Source: Pseudofulvimonas gallinarii (GTDB lineage: Bacteria; Pseudomonadota; Gammaproteobacteria; Xanthomonadales; UBA2363). Taken from it: a DNA stretch of 64,000 nt. The notes beneath the pieces were generated by a model. That model worked only from the letters and a program-made list of their open reading frames with translations, did no database searches and was not told the origin of the DNA. The position numbers and the translations under genes are program-made. How positions within the stretch are numbered: the stretch's first letter is position 1; each line of letters starts with the position of its first letter. Positions 25,084 through 33,882 of the stretch are shown in pieces. Location: assembly GCF_004343305.1 (NCBI RefSeq), contig NZ_SMAF01000001.1, forward strand, positions 124,001 to 188,000. Reading direction: 5' to 3'.

Positions 25084-26922
25084 TCAGGGTTCGAAATCGT
25101 CGGCGAAAATCCGGTCACCAGCGCCCGCAGGCGCCATCCCGAATCCGGCGCGGAGCCAGTCGTTGATCGCGCCCGCGGTCAGGGCGGGATTCCAGTTTGC
25201 GCGCGACTGACCGTGGACCGCCGTCAGGAAGTCGTCGAAATCCGTTCCCAGGCCGAGGTGCTGCACGTAGCCTTCGATATCGCGGCCGGGTTCCGGGAAC
25301 TGGGGCAGTTCGACACTGGCCTGGCTGTCGCCGCTACCGGCGATCCACTGCGCGAGGCTGGCATTGGCGCCATTGATGCGGAACAAGGCGTTCGCCGGCG
25401 CCAGCGAGTGGTAGCGGTTCCGTCCTGCAAAGCCGTAGCCACCGGTAGACAGGCTGACCAGTGGCGTAGCCGTGGGTGACTGCACGATATTCCCGGCGAA
25501 CAGGACATCGTCGACGGCACCGCCGTTGCGGAAGTCGATCAAGGGCGAGCTTCCGCTGCGGATGTTGGCGATCACGTTGCCATAGACAAGGATGGTGCCG
25601 ATGGCGTCGGCCGTGTGCACCTTGAGCATCCATGTATTGGTGATCGGCGTACGCTGGTGGATCATCAAGTTTCGGCTGATGCTGCCGCTGTGCCAGTCGA
25701 TCACTTCGATCCCCCAGGCCAGGGAACGGTTCGTCGGCCTCGACCGGCCGGGGTCGATGATCACGTTGTCGCGCAGCGTGACATCCGCGAACCGCTTCGG
25801 ACCGAATGGCGCATTGCCCCCCAGGCTGATGGCCTGCTCGCTGTCGGCAAACAGGTTGTCTTCGACCAGCAGCGATGTCGACATCCTTTCCGGCGCGTCC
25901 TCCGCCGTCCACTTGTTGCCGATCGAGGAGGGACGCAGGAAAAGGTTGCGCTGGAAGACGACGTTCCGCGAGCCGCCGAAATAGGTGTTGTGGTTGTAGA
26001 TGGTCGCCTGTCCCCCTTCCGGATCATCGTTGCCGGATTGCGACTGGATCCGCCAGCCGTTGTGATCGAACAGGTTTTCCTGCAGCAGTATGCCGCCCAG
26101 ATTGTGCGGCGCATGTCCGGAGCTCTTGAACCAGAGGCCCTGCGAGTGGCCCGAAGACTTGTAGTTGCCGGAGATGATGCTGCGGCGGATCACCACGCGC
26201 ACCGCCGGCTCGTTCGGCGCGTTGCCATTGATGTCGTTGACGGCATAGCTTCGGAATACACAGTCTTCGATCAGGAGGTCGCGCACCTGGCGCGGATCGC
26301 CGGCGAACGAGGTGGTGAAGGAGAAGCCCGACGATCCTTCGTAACCGGTAAAGAACGCGCCATCGGTATCGCGCGTATGTGCCCAGAATTTCAGGCCGAC
26401 AACCGCCTGGTTCACCGGCTGGTAAGTGGCCAGTCCCCTGTTGGCGCCCGTTCGCAGCTCGGGCCGCGGCCCCTCGTCCCATGCCGTGGCGACCATGCGT
26501 TCGGAGGGCGATCGTCCGCGACGTGTGGGCAATGATTCCTCCCAGACCCCGCCAGCCCGCAGCAGCAGCCAATCCGGCGCATCCTGGCGCAGCTGCGCCT
26601 GGGCAGCGGCCAGCGTACGGAAGGCACGGACATTTCCGGCCGGCCGCGTCGGATCCGGACCGACGAGGGGACTGGATGGCAGGTGGTACTCGCCGGTGGC
26701 ATCGTTGCCCGCTGTCGAATCGACGTAGATGAGGCGACTGTCGGACGCGGGGACCAGGATCGACCAGCCTTCACTGTCCTGGTCTGGCAGATGGAAGTCG
26801 GCGACCGACACGGCGAGGGCATTGCCGCTGGCCAGGCCAGACAAGGCAAGCACGAGGGCGACGAGGGATCGACCACCTGGGGTGGGTGAAGCCTCGCCGG
26901 CATTGCGAACAATGGCAAACAT
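25084..26922 (-). CDS. secreted right-handed beta-helix protein, paralogue 1
   Basis: A 612-residue exported protein with a signal peptide up to about residue 37 (cleavage after NALAVS). The N-terminal block (DSRLIYVDSTAGND, then PSSPLVGPDPTRPAG) matches the opening seen in parallel beta-helix enzymes. Repeated short strands ending in N follow (ENLFDHNGWRI, NHNTYFGGSRNVVFQRN, DNLFADSEQ, DNVIIDPGRSRP), typical of right-handed beta-helix coils. The C-terminus carries a conserved block (GQSRANWNPALTAGAIN) and ends RIFADDFEP. It is the most divergent of three tandem paralogues. A pectate-lyase-like or adhesive role is possible; no catalytic residue can be identified. Confidence 0.82.
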   Translation of the reverse strand: MFAIVRNAGEASPTPGGRSLVALVLALSGLASGNALAVSVADFHLPDQDSEGWSILVPASDSRLIYVDSTAGNDATGEYHLPSSPLVGPDPTRPAGNVRAFRTLAAAQAQLRQDAPDWLLLRAGGVWEESLPTRRGRSPSERMVATAWDEGPRPELRTGANRGLATYQPVNQAVVGLKFWAHTRDTDGAFFTGYEGSSGFSFTTSFAGDPRQVRDLLIEDCVFRSYAVNDINGNAPNEPAVRVVIRRSIISGNYKSSGHSQGLWFKSSGHAPHNLGGILLQENLFDHNGWRIQSQSGNDDPEGGQATIYNHNTYFGGSRNVVFQRNLFLRPSSIGNKWTAEDAPERMSTSLLVEDNLFADSEQAISLGGNAPFGPKRFADVTLRDNVIIDPGRSRPTNRSLAWGIEVIDWHSGSISRNLMIHQRTPITNTWMLKVHTADAIGTILVYGNVIANIRSGSSPLIDFRNGGAVDDVLFAGNIVQSPTATPLVSLSTGGYGFAGRNRYHSLAPANALFRINGANASLAQWIAGSGDSQASVELPQFPEPGRDIEGYVQHLGLGTDFDDFLTAVHGQSRANWNPALTAGAINDWLRAGFGMAPAGAGDRIFADDFEP

Positions 26923-27126
26923 GAGATCAGGTTCCTTTTCGTGCCCGTTGCGAAAGACCGGCCGGACCGGCCACTGATCGGGCGCCGCAGCGTCCAGGTC
27001 GAGCGATTCGCAGCTTGCAGATGAAAGACCGGCCTGCAGCCGCCAACAGTCCGGCCAACGATTCCACGCCAGATTCAGGACCCTGCCTGTTCCTGCGTCC
27101 TTTACAGGACACGGTCCAGCGCGGAA

Positions 27127-27154
27127 GCGTTCGCCACTGGGCCGTGGCGAACGC
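27127..27154 (-). terminator. hairpin between beta-helix paralogues 2 and 1
   Basis: An 11-bp perfect inverted repeat (GCGTTCGCCAC and GTGGCGAACGC) with a 6-nt loop lies 20 nt after the stop of paralogue 2 and upstream of paralogue 1. It lacks a U-run, so it may attenuate rather than end transcription, and paralogue 1 may have its own promoter in the remaining 200 bp. Confidence 0.5.
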
Positions 27155-27174
27155 TCAAGGTCGATTCGGGTGGT

Positions 27175-29040
27175 TCAAGGCTGGAAGCCGTCCGCGAAGA
27201 TCACGTCACCGCCCGTCTGCGGCATGCCGAACCCAGCGCGCAGCCAGTCGTTGATGACGCCGGCGGTCAGGGCCGGATTCCAGCTCGACCGCGACTGGCC
27301 ATACACCGCCGTCAGGAAATCCTCGAATCCGGATCCCAGTCCGACATGGGCCACGTAGGTTTCCAGATCGCGCTCAGGGGCCGGAAATCCGATCGGGGCG
27401 ACTGTCGCGCCGGTGTCCCCGCTGGCAGCGATCCACTCCGGAAGGCCGACGCGGTCGCCATTCACACGGAACATGCGCTCCTCGTCGGAAGTGGAGTGGT
27501 AGAGGTTGTTGCCACTGAACACATAGCCGCCCGGCTGCAGTGCCACGAGCGGCGTGGCCGTGGGTGACTGCACGACGTTGTTGTGGAACAGCACGTTTTC
27601 GACGTTGTTGCCGTTGAGCAGGCGGACGATGCCGTCGCTACCCCCGCGCATGTTTCCGAAGACGTTGTTCTCCACCAGGATGGTTCCGGCCTGGCCGATG
27701 GCCACCACGGCCAGGCCGTAGACGTTGCTCATCGCCGCGCGCTGGTGGATGAACAGATTGCCGGTGATCTCGCCGGTATGCCAGTCCTTGGCCTCGACGC
27801 TCCAGGACAGCGAGCGATTGGTCGGTCGTGTCCGGCCAATGTCGGTGAACACGTTGTTGCGGATGCCGATGCGATCGAAGCGGAAGGGTTCGTCCTCATT
27901 GCCGCCGATACTGATGCCGATTTCACCTTCGGCATAGAGGTTGTCCTCGATGACGATGTTTTCGCTCAGGGAGCCGTCATCGTGGTAGGCCGTCCACTTG
28001 TTGCCGATGGATGAGGCGCGCAGGAACAGGTTGCGCTGGAAGAGGATGTTCCGGGTGCTGGAGAAGTAGGTGTTGTGGTTGAAGATGGTGGCCTGCCCAT
28101 CTTCCTTGCCGTTGTTGCTGGTCGACTGGATGCGCCAGCCATTATGGTCGAACAGGTTTTCCTGCAGCATGAGGACGGGTACCGCGGTCGTCTGGCCACG
28201 GCCGGTGTGGTACAGCCCCTGCGAATGCCCCTCTCCCGCGGATTTGAAGTTGCGCGAGATGATGCTGCGTCGGATCACGATGCGCTCGACCGGTTCACGC
28301 GGCAGTGCGCCGTTGATGCCGTTGCTCTCATACGAACGGAAGAAGCAGTCCTCGATCAGCACATTGCGCACCTTGCCACTCTGGCCGGGCGGCGTACTGA
28401 TGAAACTGAATCCGTCGCTGCCGTCATAGCTGGTGAAGAACGGGCCCTCAGGGTCGCGGGTGTGCGCCCAGAACCGGAGACCGATGATGGCCAGGTTCTC
28501 CGGGTAATTGCCGCTGATGCCCCGCCCCGTTCCTGTCCGCAGTTCAGGACGCGCCCCGTCGCCCCAGGATGTGATTACCGAGCGTTCGGCTGGAGAGCGG
28601 CCCCGCCGGATGGGCAGGGACTCCTGCCAGACCCGGCCGGCACGCAGGAGCATCCAGTCCGGCTGCCCGTTGCGAACCTGCTGGATCGCCGCGGAAAGTG
28701 TCCGGAACGCCTGCACCTGGCCCACCGGCCGGGTCGGATCCGGTCCGATCTGCGGGCTGGAAGGGCTGTAGACCTGGCCGTTGCCATCGCTGCCGTTCGT
28801 GGAATCGACGTAGATCAGCCGGCTGTCGACCGAGGGCGTGAGGACGGACCAGCCCTGCGCGTCCTGCGGCGGCAGGTTGAAGTCGGCAGCGGTCAGCTCC
28901 CCGCCTCCGGCCCAGGCCGTGCCAGCGGACAGGACGAAGAGACCGAAGAACAGGGCAAGCAGATGGCGTACGGCACGCGCCGGCTGCGGGCCAAGAGGCG
29001 CCCGGACCCGTTCCGGCATGGACGATGTCTTGCTGGTCAT
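27175..29040 (-). CDS. secreted right-handed beta-helix protein, paralogue 2
   Basis: A 621-residue exported protein. The longer frame back to 29106 is rejected because GAGGAAAG stands just before the ATG at 29040 (MTSKTSSMPERV). A basic N-terminus is followed by a hydrophobic core and cleavage near TAWAGG. It has the same three-part layout as its neighbours: an N-terminal DSRLIYVDSTNGSDG motif, about fourteen short N-rich beta-helix turns, and the C-terminal GQSRSSWNPALTAGVIN block ending VIFADGFQP. It is most similar to paralogue 3 along its whole length. The product should be outside the inner membrane; its ligand or substrate is unknown. Confidence 0.82.
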   Translation of the reverse strand: MTSKTSSMPERVRAPLGPQPARAVRHLLALFFGLFVLSAGTAWAGGGELTAADFNLPPQDAQGWSVLTPSVDSRLIYVDSTNGSDGNGQVYSPSSPQIGPDPTRPVGQVQAFRTLSAAIQQVRNGQPDWMLLRAGRVWQESLPIRRGRSPAERSVITSWGDGARPELRTGTGRGISGNYPENLAIIGLRFWAHTRDPEGPFFTSYDGSDGFSFISTPPGQSGKVRNVLIEDCFFRSYESNGINGALPREPVERIVIRRSIISRNFKSAGEGHSQGLYHTGRGQTTAVPVLMLQENLFDHNGWRIQSTSNNGKEDGQATIFNHNTYFSSTRNILFQRNLFLRASSIGNKWTAYHDDGSLSENIVIEDNLYAEGEIGISIGGNEDEPFRFDRIGIRNNVFTDIGRTRPTNRSLSWSVEAKDWHTGEITGNLFIHQRAAMSNVYGLAVVAIGQAGTILVENNVFGNMRGGSDGIVRLLNGNNVENVLFHNNVVQSPTATPLVALQPGGYVFSGNNLYHSTSDEERMFRVNGDRVGLPEWIAASGDTGATVAPIGFPAPERDLETYVAHVGLGSGFEDFLTAVYGQSRSSWNPALTAGVINDWLRAGFGMPQTGGDVIFADGFQP

Positions 29041-29102
29041 TGTGCTTTCCTCGCACGAAGTTTTCGCGGAAATGCAGAGCCCGAAGGCACTGCATTGCGG
29101 GA

Positions 29103-30944
29103 TCAATGCTGGAAGCCGTGCGCGAAGATACGGTCACCTGCGCCAGCGGGCGGCATGCCGAAACCTCCACGCAGCCAGTCGTTGATCACGCCTGCGGTCA
29201 GTGCCGGGTTCCAGTTCGCGCGTGACTGTCCGTAGATGGCGGCAAGGAAATCGTCAAAGCCGGAGCCCATGCCGACGTGTTCGACGTAGGTTTCCAGGTC
29301 GCGCTGCGGTGCCGGGAACTCGATCGCAGCGGTGGTCGCCCCGGTATCGCCAGTAGCCGTGATCCACTGAGCCAGGCTCGTGTTGGTGCCGTTGATGCGG
29401 AACACCCGGTCCGCCGCAGCCGCGGTGTGGTAGCGGTTCGGGCCCGAAAAGGAATAACCGCCAGGTGTCAGTGAGACCACCGCGGAACTGGTCGGTGTCT
29501 GCACGGTATTGCCCTGGAACAGCACGTCGTCGATGACGCTGCCGTGCTGCAACTGGACGATACCGCCGCCCGTTCCGGCCCGGATGTTGGCCATCACGTT
29601 GTCCTGGATCAGGATCGTGCCGGTCTCGTCCGGTGACCTCACCTGGATCGCCCAGGTGTTGGTGATCGGCGTTCGCTGGTGGATCAGCAGGTTGCGCTGG
29701 ATCGTACCGCTTTCCCAGTCGATGGCCTCGATGCCCCAGGACAGCGAACGGTTGGTAGGACGGCTGCGACCGATGTCGGTAAACACGTTGTCATGGATGT
29801 GGATGTCCTTGAATCGGCGCGGACCGGCGGTGTTTCCGCCCATGCTGATACCGATCTCGCCCTCGGCGTAGAGGTTGTCCTCGAGGACGATGTTCGTGGC
29901 GACGTAATCCGGCGTCGGACCCCCCGTCCACTTGGTGCCGATGGACGAGGCACGCAGGAACATGTTGCGCTGGAACAGCACGTTGCGCGGTTCGGAGAAG
30001 TAGGTGTTGTGGTTGAAGATCGTCGCCTGGCCGTGATCGATCTGGTTGTTGGCGTTGATCGACTGGATGCGCCAGCCGTTGTGGTCGAACAGGTTCTCCT
30101 GCAGCAGGATCGTCGCCACCGTGTTGCCTTCATGGCTGCCGCCGGCGTGGTATAGGCCCTGGGAATGGCCGTCGGTGTGCTTGAAGTTGCGGGAGACGAT
30201 GCTGCGGCGGAGGACGAAGCGGACGATGGGTTCGCGCCCTGCCCCACCGGTCAGGACGTTGTTGGTATAGGAACGGAAGAAGCAGTCCTCGATCAGCACG
30301 TCGCGCACCTGGTTGGCGTTCCCGGGCGCAGAGGTGATGAAGTCGAATCCGGTGCTGCCGGCGTAATCGGTGAAGTGTGGCCCTTCCGGGTCGCGGGTAT
30401 GGGCCCAGAAGCGCAGGCCGATGATCGCCTGGTTTTCCGGATTGCGTGCCGTGATGCCGCGTTGGGCACCGGTGCGCAGTTCCGGCCTGGGCCCCTCGCC
30501 CCAAGACGTCGCGACCATGCGCTCGGAGGGCGATCGGCCACGACGGGTGGGCAGGGATTCCTGCCAGACCCGACCGGCCCGCAGGAGCAGCCAGTCCGGC
30601 TCGCGGTCGCGCAGATGCTGGGCGGCCGCGGACAGCGTGCGGAACGCCTGCACCTGACCGACCGGACGCGTCGGGTCCGGCCCGATCTGCGGGCTCGAAG
30701 GGGAATAGACCTGTCCGTTGCCGTCATTGCCGCCGGTGGAATCAACGTAGACCAGGCGGCTGTCTGTCGAGGGCGTGAGGATCGACCAGCCCTGGCTGTC
30801 CTGCGGTGGAAGATTGAAGTCGGCGACCGAAATCACGTCGCCGGCATGGGCGAGGCCCGTGGCCGCCAGCACCAGCGCCAGACCGGCCAGCTGGCGCCGG
30901 ATCGACTGCAATGCCTTCCGGGTAGAACGATGGATATGAGTCAT
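29103..30944 (-). CDS. secreted right-handed beta-helix protein, paralogue 3 (operon-proximal)
   Basis: A 613-residue exported protein whose signal peptide ends near GLAHAGD. It is the first of the three paralogues downstream of the regulator. A strong AGGGGG lies about 10 nt before the ATG. Features match the others: DSRLVYVDSTGGNDGNG, a run of beta-helix coils (ENLFDHNGWRI, NHNTYFSEPRNVLFQRN, EDNLYAEGEIGIS), and the C-terminal block GQSRANWNPALTAGVIN with RIFAHGFQH. Paralogue 2 follows after 62 nt, so they are probably cotranscribed. The family is not one I can name more precisely than right-handed beta-helix. Confidence 0.82.
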   Translation of the reverse strand: MTHIHRSTRKALQSIRRQLAGLALVLAATGLAHAGDVISVADFNLPPQDSQGWSILTPSTDSRLVYVDSTGGNDGNGQVYSPSSPQIGPDPTRPVGQVQAFRTLSAAAQHLRDREPDWLLLRAGRVWQESLPTRRGRSPSERMVATSWGEGPRPELRTGAQRGITARNPENQAIIGLRFWAHTRDPEGPHFTDYAGSTGFDFITSAPGNANQVRDVLIEDCFFRSYTNNVLTGGAGREPIVRFVLRRSIVSRNFKHTDGHSQGLYHAGGSHEGNTVATILLQENLFDHNGWRIQSINANNQIDHGQATIFNHNTYFSEPRNVLFQRNMFLRASSIGTKWTGGPTPDYVATNIVLEDNLYAEGEIGISMGGNTAGPRRFKDIHIHDNVFTDIGRSRPTNRSLSWGIEAIDWESGTIQRNLLIHQRTPITNTWAIQVRSPDETGTILIQDNVMANIRAGTGGGIVQLQHGSVIDDVLFQGNTVQTPTSSAVVSLTPGGYSFSGPNRYHTAAAADRVFRINGTNTSLAQWITATGDTGATTAAIEFPAPQRDLETYVEHVGMGSGFDDFLAAIYGQSRANWNPALTAGVINDWLRGGFGMPPAGAGDRIFAHGFQH

Positions 30945-31118
30945 GGTGCGTGATCCCCCTGATTACGCGGTGTGGTGTCGGCAGCGGGTTGGGGCGCACG
31001 GAGCCCGGGTGCGAGCCAGCCCCCACGGCTGCGGTCGCATCACGGGACAGCCCGGATGGCTCCGGTGTCGTCTCCAACCCGGGACGAGACTGGCCCGGCC
31101 ATGCCACCACTGCTTGAG

Positions 31119-31151
31119 GGTTGCATCAGGTAAGAATCAGGAATTGATCAG
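31119..31151 (-). promoter_or_regulatory. three CTGAT repeats at exact 11-bp spacing (array 1)
   Basis: On the minus strand the repeats read CTGATCAATTC, CTGATTCTTAC and CTGATGCAACC in succession without a gap. They lie about 175 bp upstream of the first beta-helix gene. Direct repeats with an 11-bp period are the known target form of OmpR/PhoB and ToxR/TcpP-type winged-helix regulators (TcpP uses TGTAA-N6-TGTAA), and such a regulator is encoded next door. The repeats are plain in the sequence; binding is inferred. Confidence 0.65.
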
Positions 31152-31255
31152 CAACACGCCCTCATGGGCGCCGCTCAGCCATCGCCGGTTTGCAGGAGAC
31201 GCGGGAGTGGCCAGCCGGATATCCGGTTGCGCTGCGGCCGAGCCGGAGCACGGTG

Positions 31256-31288
31256 CGACACATCAGTTGGCGATCAGGATTCGATCAG
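31256..31288 (-). promoter_or_regulatory. three CTGAT repeats at exact 11-bp spacing (array 2)
   Basis: On the minus strand: CTGATCGAATC, CTGATCGCCAA, CTGATGTGTCG. The first repeat overlaps the stop codon of the regulator gene (31285-31287). It is a second triad with the same period and core as array 1, and the two are 137 bp apart, about 13 helical turns. That spacing would suit cooperative or looped binding. Confidence 0.6.
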
Positions 31289-33786
31289 TCGGCGCTTGCC
31301 ATTTCGCCCGACCGCGCTGGGCCAAGGCGGGAAGCCGGGACCAGATCGGCCGGAAGCGCCCGTTCGCCAGCGAGCGCGCGGGCCCGGGCGACCGCCGCCG
31401 GGCGGGCACTGTCCGGACCCAGTTCATCGAGCAGGCGTACGCGTGCGCAGGCCGCCCCGAAATGATGCGATGCCGACGGTGCCAGCCGCTGCGCGAGACG
31501 GAGCAGCTGCGATTCGTGGTCCGGCCGGCTGGCGGGAAGCGGAAGCATGCCTTCGGCGACCACCAGCCAATGCCACGGACTGGCTGCATCGTCCAGCAGT
31601 GTCCATGCCAGTGCAATGTCACGTGCGACCGCATCATGGTCCCCTGCTTGCCGGGCCACGGCGACGTTCGCCATCAGCGCCCGCAGGCGGACACCCCGGA
31701 GCTCGACCGCCTCCGCCCAGTCGAGGAAGGCGCCCGACACGTCCTTCGCGACGGCAGCATCGCCGCTCTCCAGGGTGGCCTTGACCAGCAGGTGCCAGGC
31801 TTCCGCCTGGAATGCGCGCAGATTGCGGTGCGGCGCCAGCAACTGGCGGGCACGTTCCGCCTGGACTGCCCGTTGGCCGGCCGATGCGCCGGTAGCAACC
31901 AGCCATCTCAGGCGCAGCAGGGCCTCGACTGCTTCATAGGCGGTCAGGCCCGGTTGCCCCGCGCTTGCGGCATGCAGCGTATCGATCGCGGCCGCCGCTT
32001 CCCGCAGGCGACCCTGTTCAAGCAGGGCCATGGCCTGTGCGGTCCTGGCATAGGTCCGGGCCAGCAGGCTCTCACTGCCGTCCGGCTGCAGGCGTGCAGC
32101 CGACGCCGTCGCGGCGGACACGTCCAGTCTGGCCAGTTCCAGCTCCAGTTTCGACGCCAGCACGTGCAGACGGCCGGAGCGGTCGGCCAGCGCCTCGAAG
32201 CCGGCGAGCGCCCGGTCAAGCTCGCTGCCGGCTTCCGCCAGCCGTTCACTGCGCAGCGCATGGACGCCGAGGTTGCTGGCCAGCACGGACTGCCGTTGCA
32301 GGTCGCCCACCCCTTCAAGCAACTGGCGCGCTCGCGCCAGATGCAGGTCGGCTTCGGCAAGATCGCCACGCTCCTGCGCCAGCAGCCCGAGGTTCATTTG
32401 CACGATGCCAAGCAGATCGGTATCAACGGCCGCGTCGAGGCGGGTGGCCAGTCCTTCCAGCAGTCGTCGCGTTTCTTCCGGCCGCCCCAGCAGCGCGTTG
32501 ACACTCGCCAGCGTCGTGAGCGCCTGTGCGGAAAGACGGCGGTCAAGTTCCGGGTCCAGCGTCTCCACCAGCGACTCGAAACGGGACCTGGCGTGATCCA
32601 GCTTCATGCCATGGAAAGCGACCATGGCGTCGGCCATTCGCAGGCGCGGATGCTCGCGGACCTCCGGTGCGGCCGCAGCGATCAGTCGCGTGGCGCGCTC
32701 CAGGTCACGCTCGAGCAGTGCGGCATCGACCTGCTGCAGCAGCGCCAGTACCTGCGTGGATTCACCGGGCACCGGCGCCGGCACGTGGTCCAGCGCGAGT
32801 GCCAGCCGATCGGCAGCCTCGCGGGCAGCGGCGACGGCATCGGCCGATTCGGCCATGACGCGTACATCCGCATCATCGCCCTGCAGCGCCTCGACATGGA
32901 CGACCCACACGCCGTTGGCGTGGCTGATGCGCGTCACCACCACCCGCGCGCCGGTGGCCGCGGACCAGCGCGCATAACGGTCGCCCTCGCCCGATCCCGA
33001 GCGGTCGAGCAACAGCGCGGTTTCAACCGGCACGGTCGTCGCCCCAGCGGCGCGCAATCGGGCGGCGACCAGGTCCATCAGCCCCAGGCGCATCCATGTC
33101 GTATCGGCGCCATCCGGGGCCACCACGGGCAGCACCAGCAGTGCTCGGCCGTCCGTGACCACGGCATCGCTTGCCGCCGTGCCCGGAATGACGCGATGGG
33201 CGGGCTGGTCCTGCAACAGCCAGGATGCCAGCGCCATCAGCACGAACAGCGCAGCCGCGCCCAGTGCGAAGGTTGCGCCGGCAAGGCGCCTGGCGGGCGC
33301 CTGCGGCACCCCGGCCGGCGCGTCGGCCACTGCGCCGGTATGGCGCGCGTTTGCCGGTTCGGCCACCGCGGCAGAAGGGCCTGTCGCCGGCCCTTCTGCC
33401 GTCGTCCCGGATGGGGGTGGTGAAAGGACACGTTCCGCCTCGCTGCAGACTTCCACCGGCGTGATCCAGCGATAGCCGAAGCCGCGGATTGACCGGATCG
33501 GTCCGTCGCTGACACCGCCCGCGAGTAGGCCGCGCAACTGGAAGATCGTCTGCGCCAGCACGCCATCACTGAGGTGGGCATGTCCCCAGACCGCGTTGAT
33601 GAGTTCATCGCGACCGAGCGCGCGATGATGGTGTGCGACCAGGTAGATCAGGCACGACAGCGCCTTCGGCGGCACCGGTACTTCTTCGCCGTTGCGGTAA
33701 AGGGCGCGGGCGGCGGCATCGACGAGCCAGGGGCCGCTGCGCCAGGCTCGGCCATCCACAAGCATGTCGAATCGCGGATCAGGCAC
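31285..33786 (-). CDS. membrane-anchored winged-helix/TPR regulator (CadC/ToxR-like)
   Basis: An 833-residue one-component regulator. Residues about 15-108 form an OmpR-type winged helix, with the wing ending RSIRGFGYRW. A Pro/Ala linker follows, then one membrane span at about 170-191. The large periplasmic part has an alpha/beta domain (about 205-330) and then TPR-like helical repeats to the C-terminus (for example NLGLLAQERGDLAEADLHLARA). This is the CadC/ToxR layout: a sensor outside the membrane and direct DNA binding inside, without phosphorylation. It lies upstream of and parallel to the beta-helix genes, and two CTGAT triads sit between them. The signal is unknown. Confidence 0.85.
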   Translation of the reverse strand: MPDPRFDMLVDGRAWRSGPWLVDAAARALYRNGEEVPVPPKALSCLIYLVAHHHRALGRDELINAVWGHAHLSDGVLAQTIFQLRGLLAGGVSDGPIRSIRGFGYRWITPVEVCSEAERVLSPPPSGTTAEGPATGPSAAVAEPANARHTGAVADAPAGVPQAPARRLAGATFALGAAALFVLMALASWLLQDQPAHRVIPGTAASDAVVTDGRALLVLPVVAPDGADTTWMRLGLMDLVAARLRAAGATTVPVETALLLDRSGSGEGDRYARWSAATGARVVVTRISHANGVWVVHVEALQGDDADVRVMAESADAVAAAREAADRLALALDHVPAPVPGESTQVLALLQQVDAALLERDLERATRLIAAAAPEVREHPRLRMADAMVAFHGMKLDHARSRFESLVETLDPELDRRLSAQALTTLASVNALLGRPEETRRLLEGLATRLDAAVDTDLLGIVQMNLGLLAQERGDLAEADLHLARARQLLEGVGDLQRQSVLASNLGVHALRSERLAEAGSELDRALAGFEALADRSGRLHVLASKLELELARLDVSAATASAARLQPDGSESLLARTYARTAQAMALLEQGRLREAAAAIDTLHAASAGQPGLTAYEAVEALLRLRWLVATGASAGQRAVQAERARQLLAPHRNLRAFQAEAWHLLVKATLESGDAAVAKDVSGAFLDWAEAVELRGVRLRALMANVAVARQAGDHDAVARDIALAWTLLDDAASPWHWLVVAEGMLPLPASRPDHESQLLRLAQRLAPSASHHFGAACARVRLLDELGPDSARPAAVARARALAGERALPADLVPASRLGPARSGEMASAD

Positions 33787-33882
33787 AGGTGGAGATCGCC
33801 AACATGGAAGACAGCCATTCTGTCATGACGGCGTGCCGAAGGCAGGGCTGGCAAGTGCGCAGGGGTTGCGTGCGCCCCGCGG

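Larger units (their letters stand above)
25084..30944 (-). repeat. triplicated beta-helix gene array
   Basis: Three head-to-tail copies of a gene of about 1.85 kb. Long stretches remain almost identical at the nucleotide level, notably the region encoding FDHNGWRI, the segment before FQRNLFLR, and the 3' ends. Paralogues 2 and 3 are closest. Such repeats should be prone to unequal recombination, so copy number may vary between strains. Confidence 0.85.

Noticed and set aside
25084-30944. mobile element or CRISPR origin of the repeats
   Set aside because: The repeats are whole coding genes in tandem, with no transposase, terminal inverted repeats, or regular spacers.
30943-33423. 826-residue plus-strand frame opposite the regulator
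   Set aside because: Low-complexity Arg/Gly/Gln composition with no motif; the minus strand has a coherent winged-helix, membrane and TPR architecture.
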